Source: Planctomycetes bacterium syqfu
GTDB lineage: Bacteria > Planctomycetota > Phycisphaerae > Phycisphaerales > Phycisphaeraceae
Length of the DNA stretch: 64,000 nucleotides
Direction of reading: 5' to 3'
Assembly: GCA_020974905.1 (NCBI GenBank)
Contig: CP087563.1
Span: 3,348,001 to 3,412,000, forward strand
Part shown: positions 16,950-26,651 of the stretch, one piece after another
Layout of the letters: each line of letters begins with the position of its first letter
How positions within the stretch are numbered: position 1 is the first letter of the stretch
Position numbers and translations under genes: made by a program
Notes under the pieces: model-generated
Told to the model about the DNA's origin: nothing
What the model saw: only the letters and a program-made list of their open reading frames with translations
Database searches by the model: none

Positions 16950-17726
16950 TCAGAAATGTCCCCAGGAAGCTCTGTGACTACCTAATCCGGTCGTAACATT
17001 GTATCCATGACTATTCGCCCAGGCACTCCCCGCAGCGGAAAGTTCATAGGATCCTGAGTTAAGAAAATCCTCAGCCATATATTTGGTTCCATAAGTCATG
17101 AGGACATAACGGAGTTTCTCCTCAGATTTTGGAATACCAAGTTTAATGGCAAGAATGAGCGTCTGGAGCCGCAGGTTCGAATCATCAATAATATCCAACA
17201 CGATGGCATTAACGACCACATCACCTTCAAGTGCTTTTAATTTATTGTATAGTTCTTGTCCTTTGACTCGATCTAACCAACTCCCACTCTGGGACAACAA
17301 GCCCGCTGCAGCACGCACTGTCAACTGCACTTTGGGGACATCGGCCATCTCTGACGCTCGAAGTCCATACCGATTCAGCACTGATTCATCGGCTCCATGG
17401 TCTCGAAGCATATCTCCAATTGCTTGGGCATTCTCGTATGTGCTGAGATGCAAAGGCGTGTTGTCATGCCCGCCTTTAGCGTTGACATCCGCGCCGCGTT
17501 GGACAAGGAGCGTTGCGGTGTCTAGGTGATTGTTTTTAACTGCTAGGTGTAAGGCGGTGTCCCCATAATAATTGCGTGAACCAATCAAGGCGCCTGAGTT
17601 CAATAGCTTCTTCACTTGGACCGTATTGCCTGCAATCGCATTCTTGAGCAACTGAGTGTTCTTTTCAGACTGTGTTGTGCAACCAAGAAGAACCAATAAG
17701 CAACAGATGCAACCCAATTTTTTCAT
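16950..17726 (-). CDS. Ankyrin-repeat lipoprotein with C-terminal GSHRASWG module
   Basis: The start at 17726 gives a type II signal peptide (KKLGCICCLLVLLGC). About three ankyrin units follow (YYGDTALHLAVKNNHLDTA, GHDNTPLHLSTYENAQAIG), then a helical region. The last 60 residues (YGTKYMAEDFLNSG, then GSAWANSHGYNV, ending GLGSHRASWGHF) closely match the end of the HEAT protein at 23070. The frame is open a further 88 codons upstream, but that part lacks the signal peptide and is not counted. 258 residues in all. Likely a periplasmic or surface binding protein. Confidence 0.75.
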   Translation of the reverse strand: MKKLGCICCLLVLLGCTTQSEKNTQLLKNAIAGNTVQVKKLLNSGALIGSRNYYGDTALHLAVKNNHLDTATLLVQRGADVNAKGGHDNTPLHLSTYENAQAIGDMLRDHGADESVLNRYGLRASEMADVPKVQLTVRAAAGLLSQSGSWLDRVKGQELYNKLKALEGDVVVNAIVLDIIDDSNLRLQTLILAIKLGIPKSEEKLRYVLMTYGTKYMAEDFLNSGSYELSAAGSAWANSHGYNVTTGLGSHRASWGHF

Positions 17727-18002
17727 GATGTATTTCCTTACAGGGCTAACTTTTTCGCATGGATTATCTAGCCGTGTCAACTTGGTGCGTAGTGAAAGAC
17801 CAGTCGCATTTTGTTGGGTACCAACATTCGATGTACCAAAAATCTGGAAGGCCAGGTGGACCGGCACAGCGGTTGGATCGTCGACAACTGTGTCAAGCGC
17901 TAAGTGCAATTCTTCTGCGTGCGGCTGTATGCCATCGATCCAGTTTTTCAACTGTTCCAACATGCCGTTAAAAAAAGCTGCCAACACCAAACGATACGCC
18001 AG

Positions 18003-18188
18003 TTATAAATGCCCAGAATAACCATTAAAGCGCGTCCAATTCTCCATGCGGCCTTGTTTCTTTAGCACACAGGTGGAGTTGGAGTAGCCGCAGCGTGAGC
18101 AAAGCACTCCCATTCCACCCATAGACAAAGCCACAGTTTGGGCATTTTGCATCTTGCACAAATCCTGAATCTGTTTCTCCTCAGTCAA
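18003..18188 (-). pseudogene. Possible frameshifted double zinc-ribbon fragment
   Basis: In one minus-strand frame the region shows KCPNCGFVYGW; in another it shows LCSRCGYSNSTC a few residues further on. A single indel would join them into a plausible CxxC-CxxC zinc ribbon. The only start is TTG at 18188. It may be a decayed small gene. The rest of 17727-18397 shows no other gene I can support. Confidence 0.3.
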
Positions 18189-18397
18189 GATTCTGAACGA
18201 CTGGTGCCACCGTCTTGCGGCATGAGAACCCGATCAAAATCCTCATATCAAATGAACAAAGCATGGAGATGTGAATGCTATCGCATGCGCGTCAATCATT
18301 TAGTGAACTGAATCAAGGAAAATCAGGCAACTGAAAGATGTAGAGATCGGCTTGGACCATCGCAACAGTCTGCTGCGCCGCTACATAGGTACTCTCT

Positions 18398-19084
18398 TCA
18401 TTTTGTTTCCGCTTTGACTATACGAAGGACTTTCATGGTTGTAGCATCAAAATCTCCAACTGAGGCTTCAAACGAACTGACATCAAAATTCTTACTCCTT
18501 AATATTAGCTCGATCATAGATTGATACATTGAGTATTTCGCGACTCCCTTAAGTGGTGGCCCAATAGTCTCTGGAATATCTAAGAACCTGCCTATATAGA
18601 CGGTTCCCTTATCAATTTTCACTATGCCAATCATGCCACCTGCTAGTTCCGTCTTACTCCAGCCGTCAGAAAGTAATTGTTCAATAGATATTGGATCCTC
18701 TCCGTAGGACTCGAGTAGACTTACGGCCTTTAAGTTCCAGTGACGAACTTGATCTATGAAATCGGCAATTATCTTTTCTGAAGCAATCGCCTCATCGTTT
18801 CTCTTAGAATCTGGATATTGGCTGCGAAAGGATCTGAATGACTGAATTGAATTCTCTTTTTTAGCTTTCCACCAATCTTGATCTTCTCTCAATTCAGTTA
18901 TGCGAATTCTTGCCTTCTTTGCCTGAATCTCATCTGGATAGGCTTTTATAAACCTTTCATAAGATTCTATTGAATCCTCATTCCTTGCCACCCTCCAGTT
19001 TTCTGCGGGAGTGTTCATGCAACCTGATTGTGTAAAAACTGAGATGCTGATCGCAATAATCATGAGGAGCTTAAAAACTTTCAT
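18398..19084 (-). CDS. Lipoprotein with two short helical repeats
   Basis: 228 residues; signal peptide with lipobox TQSGC after a hydrophobic MIIAISISVF stretch. Two tandem units of about 40 residues follow (WRVARNEDSIESYERFIKAY and WWKAKKENSIQSFRSFRSQY), TPR-like and reminiscent of YfiO-type helices. The C-terminal half has a beta-rich region (GGMIGIVKIDKGTVYIGRF). Function unknown; likely an envelope protein. No neighbour within 300 bp suggests an operon. Confidence 0.7.
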   Translation of the reverse strand: MKVFKLLMIIAISISVFTQSGCMNTPAENWRVARNEDSIESYERFIKAYPDEIQAKKARIRITELREDQDWWKAKKENSIQSFRSFRSQYPDSKRNDEAIASEKIIADFIDQVRHWNLKAVSLLESYGEDPISIEQLLSDGWSKTELAGGMIGIVKIDKGTVYIGRFLDIPETIGPPLKGVAKYSMYQSMIELILRSKNFDVSSFEASVGDFDATTMKVLRIVKAETK

Positions 19085-19394
19085 ATGTAGTATTCCTTTT
19101 ATAGTTTTGGCGTTGCTGCAGAATGCGGGGTGGGTTTCGGATTTGAAACAGCCAGAATGTCCCCTTTTTCCCTCTAGTTTACATGCTGAAATAATTTATC
19201 CTAAAGAATTACTTGCTACCGCACAGGACCATCGACTACTGACACCCTCAAGCCCAATGTATATCATATCACTATTCACGACAGCATCTCCTCCATATTG
19301 TAAATAAAAAAATTCACACCCCATAGAGTTACCCTACAAATGATTGTGTCATGCTCATTTCATCTTGTTGATTTTAATGATGCATCTAACTCTT

Positions 19395-19429
19395 GGAAGT
19401 GCGCAAGAGAATTTTGCGTGCGCACTTCC
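19395..19429. other. Strong hairpin in the 19.1-19.5 kb gap
   Basis: GGAAGTGCGC and its exact reverse complement GCGCACTTCC flank 15 bases, a 10-bp GC-rich stem. It lies about 85 bases beyond the stop of the lipoprotein at 19512 on the minus strand and has no T-run, so it could be a transcript end-protecting hairpin rather than an intrinsic terminator. Apart from this hairpin the gap 19085-19511 shows nothing. Confidence 0.5.
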
Positions 19430-19511
19430 ATTCTCATTGATGCAAGCTTGATGGCAAATGTCTATTTTTTCAGACTCGTTATCTGTGTAGCCGTTATATC
19501 TGTGGTTAGAA

Positions 19512-19949
19512 TTATTTTTCCTTCCCGAAACGCTCGAAGTATGAAACCTTCATCTGAATGTTTGGCTTCCTTCCAACCACTGTGCGTCCTGGTTGGGATG
19601 GAATGGGCTTCCCTTTAGCCAAATGTGTTTCTCCTAAGCTAAGCAACACATTACTTCCATCTTTGGAAGATGAGACATTGACGAATTTCGTATTTTCAGT
19701 CAAGATCAGAATGTACAGTGCGTCGTCAGTTTCTATGCAAGGGCCAAGTCCAAACAAACTCGACAGCTTGCCGGTAACAGAAATCTCTCCAGTTTGCACC
19801 GAAACGGAATTTGTCATCTGTTGCGGCGATTCTGTCTCCCCCATACTACTTATCCGTTCAGGCGAGTTCTCCTTATCACAGCCATTCGCCATCAATAGCA
19901 ACAGCAGTAATGCCAATTTCATGGCTACACGTCTCAATACGTCGTTCAC
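19512..19949 (-). CDS. Small lipoprotein, unknown
   Basis: 145 residues from a GTG start with AGGAG nine bases before it; an ATG nine codons later (19922) is the alternative. A hydrophobic leucine-rich core ends in a lipobox LMANGC. The mature part has beta segments (VSVQTGEISVTGKLSSLFGL, then DALYILILTENTKFVNV). No family recognised. Another single-gene lipoprotein in the same island. Confidence 0.65.
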   Translation of the reverse strand: MNDVLRRVAMKLALLLLLLMANGCDKENSPERISSMGETESPQQMTNSVSVQTGEISVTGKLSSLFGLGPCIETDDALYILILTENTKFVNVSSSKDGSNVLLSLGETHLAKGKPIPSQPGRTVVGRKPNIQMKVSYFERFGKEK

Positions 19950-20239
19950 AGCCTTGCTCTCCTGTTGAATTTGGCTTCTACTGCTCTCTGTCCCAGTTGT
20001 AAAAAAGAAGACTATACTGGGGGCATGATATGAAGAGTCAAGAATCGTTGTTACTCACTTGATGCAGAGAGAACCCAAATGTCGTTTTTTATTTTGGGTT
20101 GGCCCATTGTTTTTACCTATCCCCAGCGTACCCCCCAAACCCTATATCCCCTGATTTGAATCACGTTTGATTTTGAAACAGTCTTAGATTTATCATACTG
20201 ACTGACTGGCTGATTTCCAGTGATTTACGGCTTGGGGTA

Positions 20240-21027
20240 GTGAAATGTTTCTTTTTTAGGAATAAATGTAGAAGCCAAAGAATTTTCACACTGGTCGATG
20301 CGGTTCGTCGTCGCTTGGGGCCTGATCAAGTCAGTGAACGCCGTGTCTGTCGAACGCTGGAGCAGCCGCGTTCGACGCAGCGTTATCGTTGCCAAAAGCC
20401 GGATGCGGATCGGCAGTTGATGACTCAGATGCGTCGGTTGGTCGAGTCGTATCCACGGTGTGGCAGCGAACGTGTTCACCAGTTGCTGTTGCAGTCTCGA
20501 TCGTTCACCGCCCGAGACGTGATCCTGACGCTGCAATACCTTTTTGCGGTGCGTGGTGCTCCCGAGCACATCCGCAGCGATAACGGTCCGGAGTTCGTGG
20601 CTCATGCGATTCAACCTGGTTGAATCAGGCGTCGGTGCGTACACTTTACATCAACAAGGCCAGTCCCTGGGAGAACGGTTACGTGGAATCCTTCAACGGC
20701 AAATTGCGTGACGAGCTTCTCAACCGTGAGTTGTTCCTGGGGCTTGATGAAGCAAGATATGTTTTGGATGAATGGCGATTGGATTACAACCACCATCGCC
20801 CGCATAGTGGCATTCACTGGCAGACGCCGGCTTCGTATGCGGCCAGTCTGTCCCAAGTTGCCGACGGGGTGTTCCCGCTGGCTTTGCCTGCTGACCCTCC
20901 GCTCGGGGCTGCGCCCCCTTCCCTCCGGCTCAGCAGGCAACCAACAACCCGATTCTCTCACACTAACTGGTACAAAGATCGGGAGGGGCTCAAGTTGGGC
21001 AGGGGGCATCATCTATTTTGTGGTTAA
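20240..21027 (+). pseudogene. IS3 transposase OrfB remnant with deletion and frameshift
   Basis: The N-terminal part (RRRLGPDQVSERRVCRTLEQ, RSTQRY) runs to SERVHQLLLQ, then jumps to the catalytic core (RDVILTLQYLFAVRGAPEHI, RSDNGPEF). Roughly 100 residues, including the first catalytic Asp, are missing. After AHAIQPG a stop is met, and a second frame continues (SPWENGYVESFNGKLRDELL, then NHHRPHSGIHWQTPASYAA). It matches the same IS3 type as the OrfA piece at 15.4 kb. The 3' end near 20990-21011 shows a degenerate GGGCAGGGGGCA terminus. Not functional. Confidence 0.75.
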
Positions 21028-21162
21028 TGATAGTTGTGATTTTCCCTGTGGCGTACCGGGTATGCTTAATGCCGACTTTGAAAAATTGATGAATGTTTCG
21101 ATGGGTACAATACGTACAAGAGCTGCACGTGTTCGTGATGTGGTGATATTTTGACCAGATAT

Positions 21163-22014
21163 CTAATCCTCTGGCGATGTTTGATCATAGGGTATTCCCA
21201 TTTTTTGCATATCTTTTTCTTCATATTCATTGGGTATAATTACATACTTTTCATTTTTACATTTACATCGGATCTTTCGACCATCCATAAAAGTAATGTC
21301 TAGAAATCGCACAACTCCACCAACTTTCCGTCGGGTCATTTCAATCATCATCAATTCTTGCGATGCTATTGGTATGACTTTTACATGCTTATTATTGAGT
21401 ATTCGTTTGTGATCATTTATAATACGCTCTTGCTCCGCACCTTCTTGCACAAATGCTTCAACTAAATCATCATCATTATTGTCAAATGCCAAAAACAATG
21501 GTGTCCAACCTAAAGCATCAACAGGATCCGGATCCGCACCATGTTCTAAAAACCATTTCACAACAGACTTACGTCTAAAGTTTGTTGCCCAGTGCAACGG
21601 CGTAGAACTTTGTAAACCACAAATATTTAAGTTCGCCCCTTCAGAATATAATTTTTCAATAACATTTATATGTCCATTCTTGGCGGCAAAATGCAATGGA
21701 CTCATACCATTCTTTTCAACACAGTTCGGATTTGCACCAAGTTGAATTAAAGTAGTAACCATCTCACATTTTCCTGTCATTGCAACCAATGTCAAAGCTG
21801 ATGCACCATCCATAGTAGTTGCATTAACATCGGCGCCACTGGCAACCAAACGTCTTATATGATCCTCCTCTTCATTGACTGCGGCATAATGCAGCGGCAG
21901 CCAACCCTTCTTGTCTGGAAGGGCAATTTTCTTAACATTTATTTTTTTGCATCGACAACAAATATACTCATTCCATTTGTGAAACCCGAGCAGGCAAATA
22001 ATCTTACCCCACAT
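21163..22014 (-). CDS. Ankyrin-repeat protein with N-terminal zinc motif
   Basis: 283 residues. The N-terminus (LLGFHKWNEYICCRCKK) looks like a short Cys/His zinc element. Ankyrin units follow: GWLPLHYAAVNEEEDHIRRL, GASALTLVAMTGKCEMV, GMSPLHFAAKNGHINVIEKL, SSTPLHWATNFRRKSVV, GWTPLFLAFDNNDDDLVEAF, about five in all. The C-terminal 85 residues form a separate domain (VGGVVRFLDITFMDGRKIRC). No signal peptide, so probably cytoplasmic. Base composition is AT-rich compared with the phage block, consistent with recent acquisition. Confidence 0.75.
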   Translation of the reverse strand: MWGKIICLLGFHKWNEYICCRCKKINVKKIALPDKKGWLPLHYAAVNEEEDHIRRLVASGADVNATTMDGASALTLVAMTGKCEMVTTLIQLGANPNCVEKNGMSPLHFAAKNGHINVIEKLYSEGANLNICGLQSSTPLHWATNFRRKSVVKWFLEHGADPDPVDALGWTPLFLAFDNNDDDLVEAFVQEGAEQERIINDHKRILNNKHVKVIPIASQELMMIEMTRRKVGGVVRFLDITFMDGRKIRCKCKNEKYVIIPNEYEEKDMQKMGIPYDQTSPED

Positions 22015-22248
22015 GCTTTACGCCTTTCATTCAACACTCATACCCGCAAATCTCTATGCCTATTACAATGGAGCCTGCTTCGTCACAACGGCATTGCCAC
22101 AGACTTGGCAAGGCCCCAGATGACAATGCTGATTAAGAAAATTACCAATAATGACTAAGAAAAAGTTATAAACAGCTTTCCTTTTTCAGCATTTGACCTG
22201 GAATTGAACATTCCGCACACCTTTTTAATCTATGTATGTATAATTTTG

Positions 22249-23064
22249 TCACAACAAGGCACGAACTATCAGTATTATTAAAGTAAATATTGTGCAAATC
22301 GCTGCTAAAGAAGACACAATCATTATCAGAAACAGATATCTATATTCTTTCAACAATAAAAGCCATGTCTTTCGCAAATCGTACCCTCCGCAAAAAACAA
22401 AAACTGGAGCTAAAGGGATGCCAAAAAACCAAATAAGAGTCCCAACAAGCTTAAGCGAGGCCATCGCATCACTATCTCCCTTCCAGTTAAACATATCCCG
22501 CCATCTATCACTGGTCCATGTTTCAATCATCACAATCACAGGGGTATAAATAACCATGCTAACAATTGATATAATTGTCATTATCCATGCTGTCTCTTGA
22601 TAATTTAGTTCATTTTTTGATGACGTAGTATCACCACTGCATTCGTCGCTACCACCATCCGCAATACTGGATCTACTTAAAGGCTTGCAATTTTCTTGAA
22701 GAGATGATTCGGAATGATTGCACAATGGATCGTTGGATTCAGGAAACTCGCCTGGATCAAATGACTTGTAATCCATGATAGCTTGCGATAAAAGTATCGC
22801 TTCCGTTGTCATATCAGCACCGTGATCTCGCATTTTCCTAGCGATTTCTTTTGCATAACATTCTTTAAAAGAAGCCACCCGTTCGGGATTTAAAAATGAT
22901 CCCCCATTAGAATTTATATCAAGATAATAATATTTACCAGACATATAGTATCTAATAACCCACATATTCTCATTGTCATCCGGCATATTATGACACCCAG
23001 TGAAAAGCAAAAATATGTCAAAAATATTAATTCGTATTTGATCCCATTGTTCAGAACAAACCAA
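22249..23064 (-). CDS. Membrane protein with three C-terminal helices
   Basis: The frame is open from TTG 23064, just after the HEAT gene stop. An ATG at 22986 is the alternative start, and no ribosome site decides. From the TTG start the N-terminus ends in LLFTGC, lipobox-like. A soluble part with MRDHGADMTTEAILLSQAIM follows. Three hydrophobic segments close the protein (TIISIVSMVIYTPVIVMI, LVGTLIWFFGIPLAPVFVF, LFLIMIVSSLAAICTIFTLI). Function unknown. Possibly coupled to the HEAT gene. Confidence 0.6.
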   Translation of the reverse strand: MVCSEQWDQIRINIFDIFLLFTGCHNMPDDNENMWVIRYYMSGKYYYLDINSNGGSFLNPERVASFKECYAKEIARKMRDHGADMTTEAILLSQAIMDYKSFDPGEFPESNDPLCNHSESSLQENCKPLSRSSIADGGSDECSGDTTSSKNELNYQETAWIMTIISIVSMVIYTPVIVMIETWTSDRWRDMFNWKGDSDAMASLKLVGTLIWFFGIPLAPVFVFCGGYDLRKTWLLLLKEYRYLFLIMIVSSLAAICTIFTLIILIVRALL

Positions 23065-23069
23065 TCATA

Positions 23070-26000
23070 TCATCTCCCTGATCCCCAGCTTGCACGGTGT
23101 GATCCGGATCCTTTTCCTACGTTATACCCTCGTTTGTGTGCCCAGACACGTCCTGCATTGTCAAGATCGGGTTGGCCACAATTCAGATAGTCTTCAGCGA
23201 GTTGCTTGCTGCCGTAGCCTTCGAGCAAGTCCACCATTTCAGGGATGCGCGATTCATCTCCACGCCGGATCATGGTAAGACAGGCGGATTCCACCGCTGC
23301 TTTGGCATCCTCCTGCACGTTTTCGAACATCGACACGGCGGCCACTGCATCACCCAGCATCTTGGGATTGCCTTCTGCTACTCGGAAAATGTCGTTCCAC
23401 GCCACCTTACCCGTCCTGCGTCTCGCAGCAAGACTTACTGCGGGATCAATCTCCTGATTATCGGCAATATTTGCCAGCATGTCCGTGTCTGTTAATTTAC
23501 CTAAAGCGATTCGGACTATCTCACGATCCGTTGATTGAAGCACCACACGTTTTAGGCCGTCCTGATCGGCTAACCTTAAAACAGCTGCATGGCTCACCGT
23601 GTCAAATTCACCATGAATCGCCGTTTCCGCCAGGCTGAAGGTATCTGCATTGGCGACTACTTGTGTCTTTTGCTCGATCTCACTTTGTATGGCGTCTGCT
23701 AATTTGAGCCTGTGTTCGTCGTTTTGGGCTTCGAGACGCTTACGCGCGGCTTGCCGAACGGCAGCGTAGTAAGCTCTGGATGCAGCGAGAATGGAGTCAG
23801 GATGTGTTAACCCACGCACGGTGGCCAGACGCACTGTTGCTGAAGAGTCCTCCCTGGCTCGACGCAGCAAGAGAGCATCATCATCAAGTCCAACCACGGC
23901 TGCTTCACGCACGATTGCCATGGGGTCTTCCAATGCCAACTGCTTTAACGCCTGTTGATCGGTTAACAAGAGAATTGCGGTGGTTCGGACCGTCAAGTTC
24001 GGTTCATTGCGTGCCAATTCAAGCATCAGATGTGCGTTCGAAAAGCCCAGCAAAGCGATTGCACGAACAGTTGGGTCATTACCCTCAATAGCCACTTTGA
24101 CTTTGACCAAAGCTGCGCGATCGGTCAACTTCTCCACGGCAGCAAGGCGGACATCATCATCCTCAGCCTCGACCGCCACCTTCGCCAACACAGTTTGGTC
24201 GGTCAGCTTCTCCACGGCAGCAAGGCGGACATCATCATCCTTGTCCTCGACTGCCACCTTGGCCAACACAGTCTGGTCGGTCAGCTTCTCCACAGCAGCA
24301 AGGCGGACATCCTTATCCTTGTCCTCGATTACCACCTTGGCCAACGCAGTTTGGTCAGTCAGTTTCTTCACGGCAGCGCTGCGGATATTCCAACCCTTGT
24401 CCTCGATTGCCACCTTGGCCAATGCAGTTTGGTCGGTCAGTTTCTCCACGGCAGCAAGGCGGACATCATCATCCTCAGCCTCGACCGCCACCTTGGCCAA
24501 CACAGTTTGGTCGGTTATGTTTACTAATTTGACCTTCGCCCTTGCAAGTGCACGGACATGCCTATCCTTGGCCTCGACCGCCACCTTGGCCAACGCAATT
24601 TGGTCGGTCAGTTTCTCCACGGCAGCAAGGCGGACATGCCAATCCTTGTCCACGACCACCACCTTGGCCAAAACAGTTTGGTCAGTCAGTTTCTCCACGG
24701 CAGCAAGGCGGACATGCCAATCCTTGTCCACGACCGCCACCTTGGCCAACACAGTTTGGTCGGTCAGCTTCTCCACAGCAGCAAGGCGGACATCCTTATC
24801 CTTGTCCTCGATTACCACCTTGGCCAACGCAGTTTGGTCAGTCAGTTTCTTCACGGCAGCGCTGCGGATATTCCAACCCTTGTCCTCGATTGCCACCTTG
24901 GCCAATGCAGTTGGGTCGGTCAGTTTCTCCACGGCAGCAAGGCGGACATGCCAATCCTTGTCCACGACCGCCACCTTGGCCAACACAGTTTGGTCGGCCA
25001 GCTTCTCCACAGCAGCAAGGCGGACATCATCATCCTCAGCCTCGACCGCCACCTTGGCTAACGCAGTTTGGTCGGTTATGTTTACTAATTTGATCTTCGC
25101 CCTTGCAAGTGCACGGACATGCCTATCCTTGGCCTCGATTGCCACCTTGGCCAACGCAGTTTGGTCGGTCAGTTTCTCCACGGCAGCAAGGCGGACATCA
25201 TCATCCTTGGCCTCGACCGCCACTTTGGCCAACGCAGTTTGGTCGGTTATGCTTACTAATTTGACCTTCGCCCTTGCAAGTGCACGGATATACCTATTTT
25301 TATCCTCGACCGCCACCTTTGCCAACGCAATTTGGTCGGTCAGCTTCACCACAGCAGCAAGGCGGACATCATCATCCTTGTCCTCGACCGCCACCTTGGC
25401 CAACACAGTTTGGTCGGTCAGTTTCTCCACGGCAGCAAGGCGGACATCATTAAACTTGTCCTCGACCGCCACCTTGGCCAACGCAGTTTGGTCAGTCAGT
25501 TTCTCCACGGCAGCTCGGCGGACATGCCAATCCTTGTCCTCGATTGCCACCTTGGCCAATGCAGTTTGGTCGGTCAGTTTCTCCACGGCAGCAAGGCGGA
25601 CATCATCATCCTTGTCCTCGACTGCCACCTTGGCCAATGCAGTTTGGTCAGTCAACTTCTCCACGGCAGCAAGGCGGACATCCTTATCCTTGTCCTCGAT
25701 TACCACCTTGGCCAACGCAGTTTGGTCGGTCAGTTTCTCCACGGCAGCGCGGCGGATATCCCTATCCTTGTCCTCGACCGCCACCTTGGCCAACACAGTT
25801 TGGTCGGTCAACTTCTCCACAGCAGCAAGGCGGATATCATCATCCTCAGCCTCGACTGCCACCTTGGCCAACGCAGTTTGGTCGGTCAGTTTCTCCACAG
25901 CAGTAAGGCGGATATCCATAGCCTTGGCCTCGACCGCCACCTTGGCCAACACAGTTTGGTCGGTCAACTTCTCCACAGCAGCAAGGCGGACATCATCATC

Positions 26001-26651
26001 CTCAGCCTCGACTGCCACCTTGGCCAACGCAGTTTGGTCGGTCAGTTTCTCCATAGCAGCGCGGCGGATATCCCTATCCTTGTCTTCGACCGCCACCTTG
26101 GCCAACACAGTTTGGTCGGTCAACTTCTCCACAGCAGCAAGGCGGACATCATCATCCTCAGCCTCGACTGCCACCTTGGCCAACGCAGTTTGGTCGGTCA
26201 GTTTCTCCATAGCAGCAAGGCGGACATCATCATCCTCAGCCTCGACTGCCACCTTGGCCAACGCAGTTTGGTCGGTCAGTTTCTCCATAGCAGCAAGGCG
26301 GACATCATCATCCTCAGCCTCGACTGCCACCTTGGCCAACGCAGTTTGGTCGGTCAGTTTCACCATAGCAGCAAGGCGGACATCATCATCCTCAGCCTCG
26401 ACTGCCACCTTGGCCAACGCAGTTTGGTTGGTCAGCTTTTCTATAGCGGCGCAGCGGACGTCCGGATCGCTGTCATTTACCGCGACAAGGCCCAACGCCA
26501 CCGCGTCGTTTACGTTGGCTAGTGCTCGATAGCGTTCGAATGCCATGAAGCTATCCAAACGGGGAGCCAGTACGATTTGCATGGCCCACGAACCCAGTAT
26601 CATGACGATCGTTGCAGCTACGATTATTTTCCAAGTAAAAAATCGTCTCAT
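23070..26651 (-). CDS. Giant HEAT-repeat membrane-anchored protein
   Basis: 1193 residues. An N-terminal membrane anchor (IIVAATIVMILGSWAMQIVL) is followed from residue 73 by about 30 near-identical 26-residue units starting LTDQTALAKVAVE and ending VRLAAVEK. Three of them carry a 5-residue insertion (for example ALARAKVKLVN). About 300 residues of more diverged HEAT units follow. It ends with a 60-residue module (YGSKQLAEDYLNCG, then RVWAHKRGYNV, ending GSGSHRASWGSGR). HEAT arrays form flexible protein-binding solenoids, here probably facing the periplasm. The unit period of 78 bp makes a copy-number-variable DNA tract. Confidence 0.82.
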   Translation of the reverse strand: MRRFFTWKIIVAATIVMILGSWAMQIVLAPRLDSFMAFERYRALANVNDAVALGLVAVNDSDPDVRCAAIEKLTNQTALAKVAVEAEDDDVRLAAMVKLTDQTALAKVAVEAEDDDVRLAAMEKLTDQTALAKVAVEAEDDDVRLAAMEKLTDQTALAKVAVEAEDDDVRLAAVEKLTDQTVLAKVAVEDKDRDIRRAAMEKLTDQTALAKVAVEAEDDDVRLAAVEKLTDQTVLAKVAVEAKAMDIRLTAVEKLTDQTALAKVAVEAEDDDIRLAAVEKLTDQTVLAKVAVEDKDRDIRRAAVEKLTDQTALAKVVIEDKDKDVRLAAVEKLTDQTALAKVAVEDKDDDVRLAAVEKLTDQTALAKVAIEDKDWHVRRAAVEKLTDQTALAKVAVEDKFNDVRLAAVEKLTDQTVLAKVAVEDKDDDVRLAAVVKLTDQIALAKVAVEDKNRYIRALARAKVKLVSITDQTALAKVAVEAKDDDVRLAAVEKLTDQTALAKVAIEAKDRHVRALARAKIKLVNITDQTALAKVAVEAEDDDVRLAAVEKLADQTVLAKVAVVDKDWHVRLAAVEKLTDPTALAKVAIEDKGWNIRSAAVKKLTDQTALAKVVIEDKDKDVRLAAVEKLTDQTVLAKVAVVDKDWHVRLAAVEKLTDQTVLAKVVVVDKDWHVRLAAVEKLTDQIALAKVAVEAKDRHVRALARAKVKLVNITDQTVLAKVAVEAEDDDVRLAAVEKLTDQTALAKVAIEDKGWNIRSAAVKKLTDQTALAKVVIEDKDKDVRLAAVEKLTDQTVLAKVAVEDKDDDVRLAAVEKLTDQTVLAKVAVEAEDDDVRLAAVEKLTDRAALVKVKVAIEGNDPTVRAIALLGFSNAHLMLELARNEPNLTVRTTAILLLTDQQALKQLALEDPMAIVREAAVVGLDDDALLLRRAREDSSATVRLATVRGLTHPDSILAASRAYYAAVRQAARKRLEAQNDEHRLKLADAIQSEIEQKTQVVANADTFSLAETAIHGEFDTVSHAAVLRLADQDGLKRVVLQSTDREIVRIALGKLTDTDMLANIADNQEIDPAVSLAARRRTGKVAWNDIFRVAEGNPKMLGDAVAAVSMFENVQEDAKAAVESACLTMIRRGDESRIPEMVDLLEGYGSKQLAEDYLNCGQPDLDNAGRVWAHKRGYNVGKGSGSHRASWGSGR
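24050..26435. repeat. Tandem 78-bp repeat tract within the HEAT gene
   Basis: About 30 units of 78 bp encode the 26-residue HEAT units; three are extended by 15 bp. Many units are almost identical at the DNA level, with block-wise shared variants, suggesting recent unequal exchange. The tract also produces a long open frame on the opposite strand, which is an artefact of the periodicity. Confidence 0.85.

Noticed and set aside
17727-17990. N-terminal extension of the ankyrin lipoprotein gene
   Set aside because: It would bury the lipoprotein signal peptide inside the protein; no ribosome site or known domain is seen.
21028-21155. Sigma-factor region 4-like stretch (VSMGTIRTRAARVRD) after the IS3 remnant
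   Set aside because: Too short and without the rest of the domain; may be chance or a very small fragment.
23980-26532. An 850-codon open frame on the + strand across the HEAT gene
   Set aside because: It mirrors the 78-bp periodicity of the minus-strand HEAT gene, is low in complexity, and has no ribosome site or recognisable domain.
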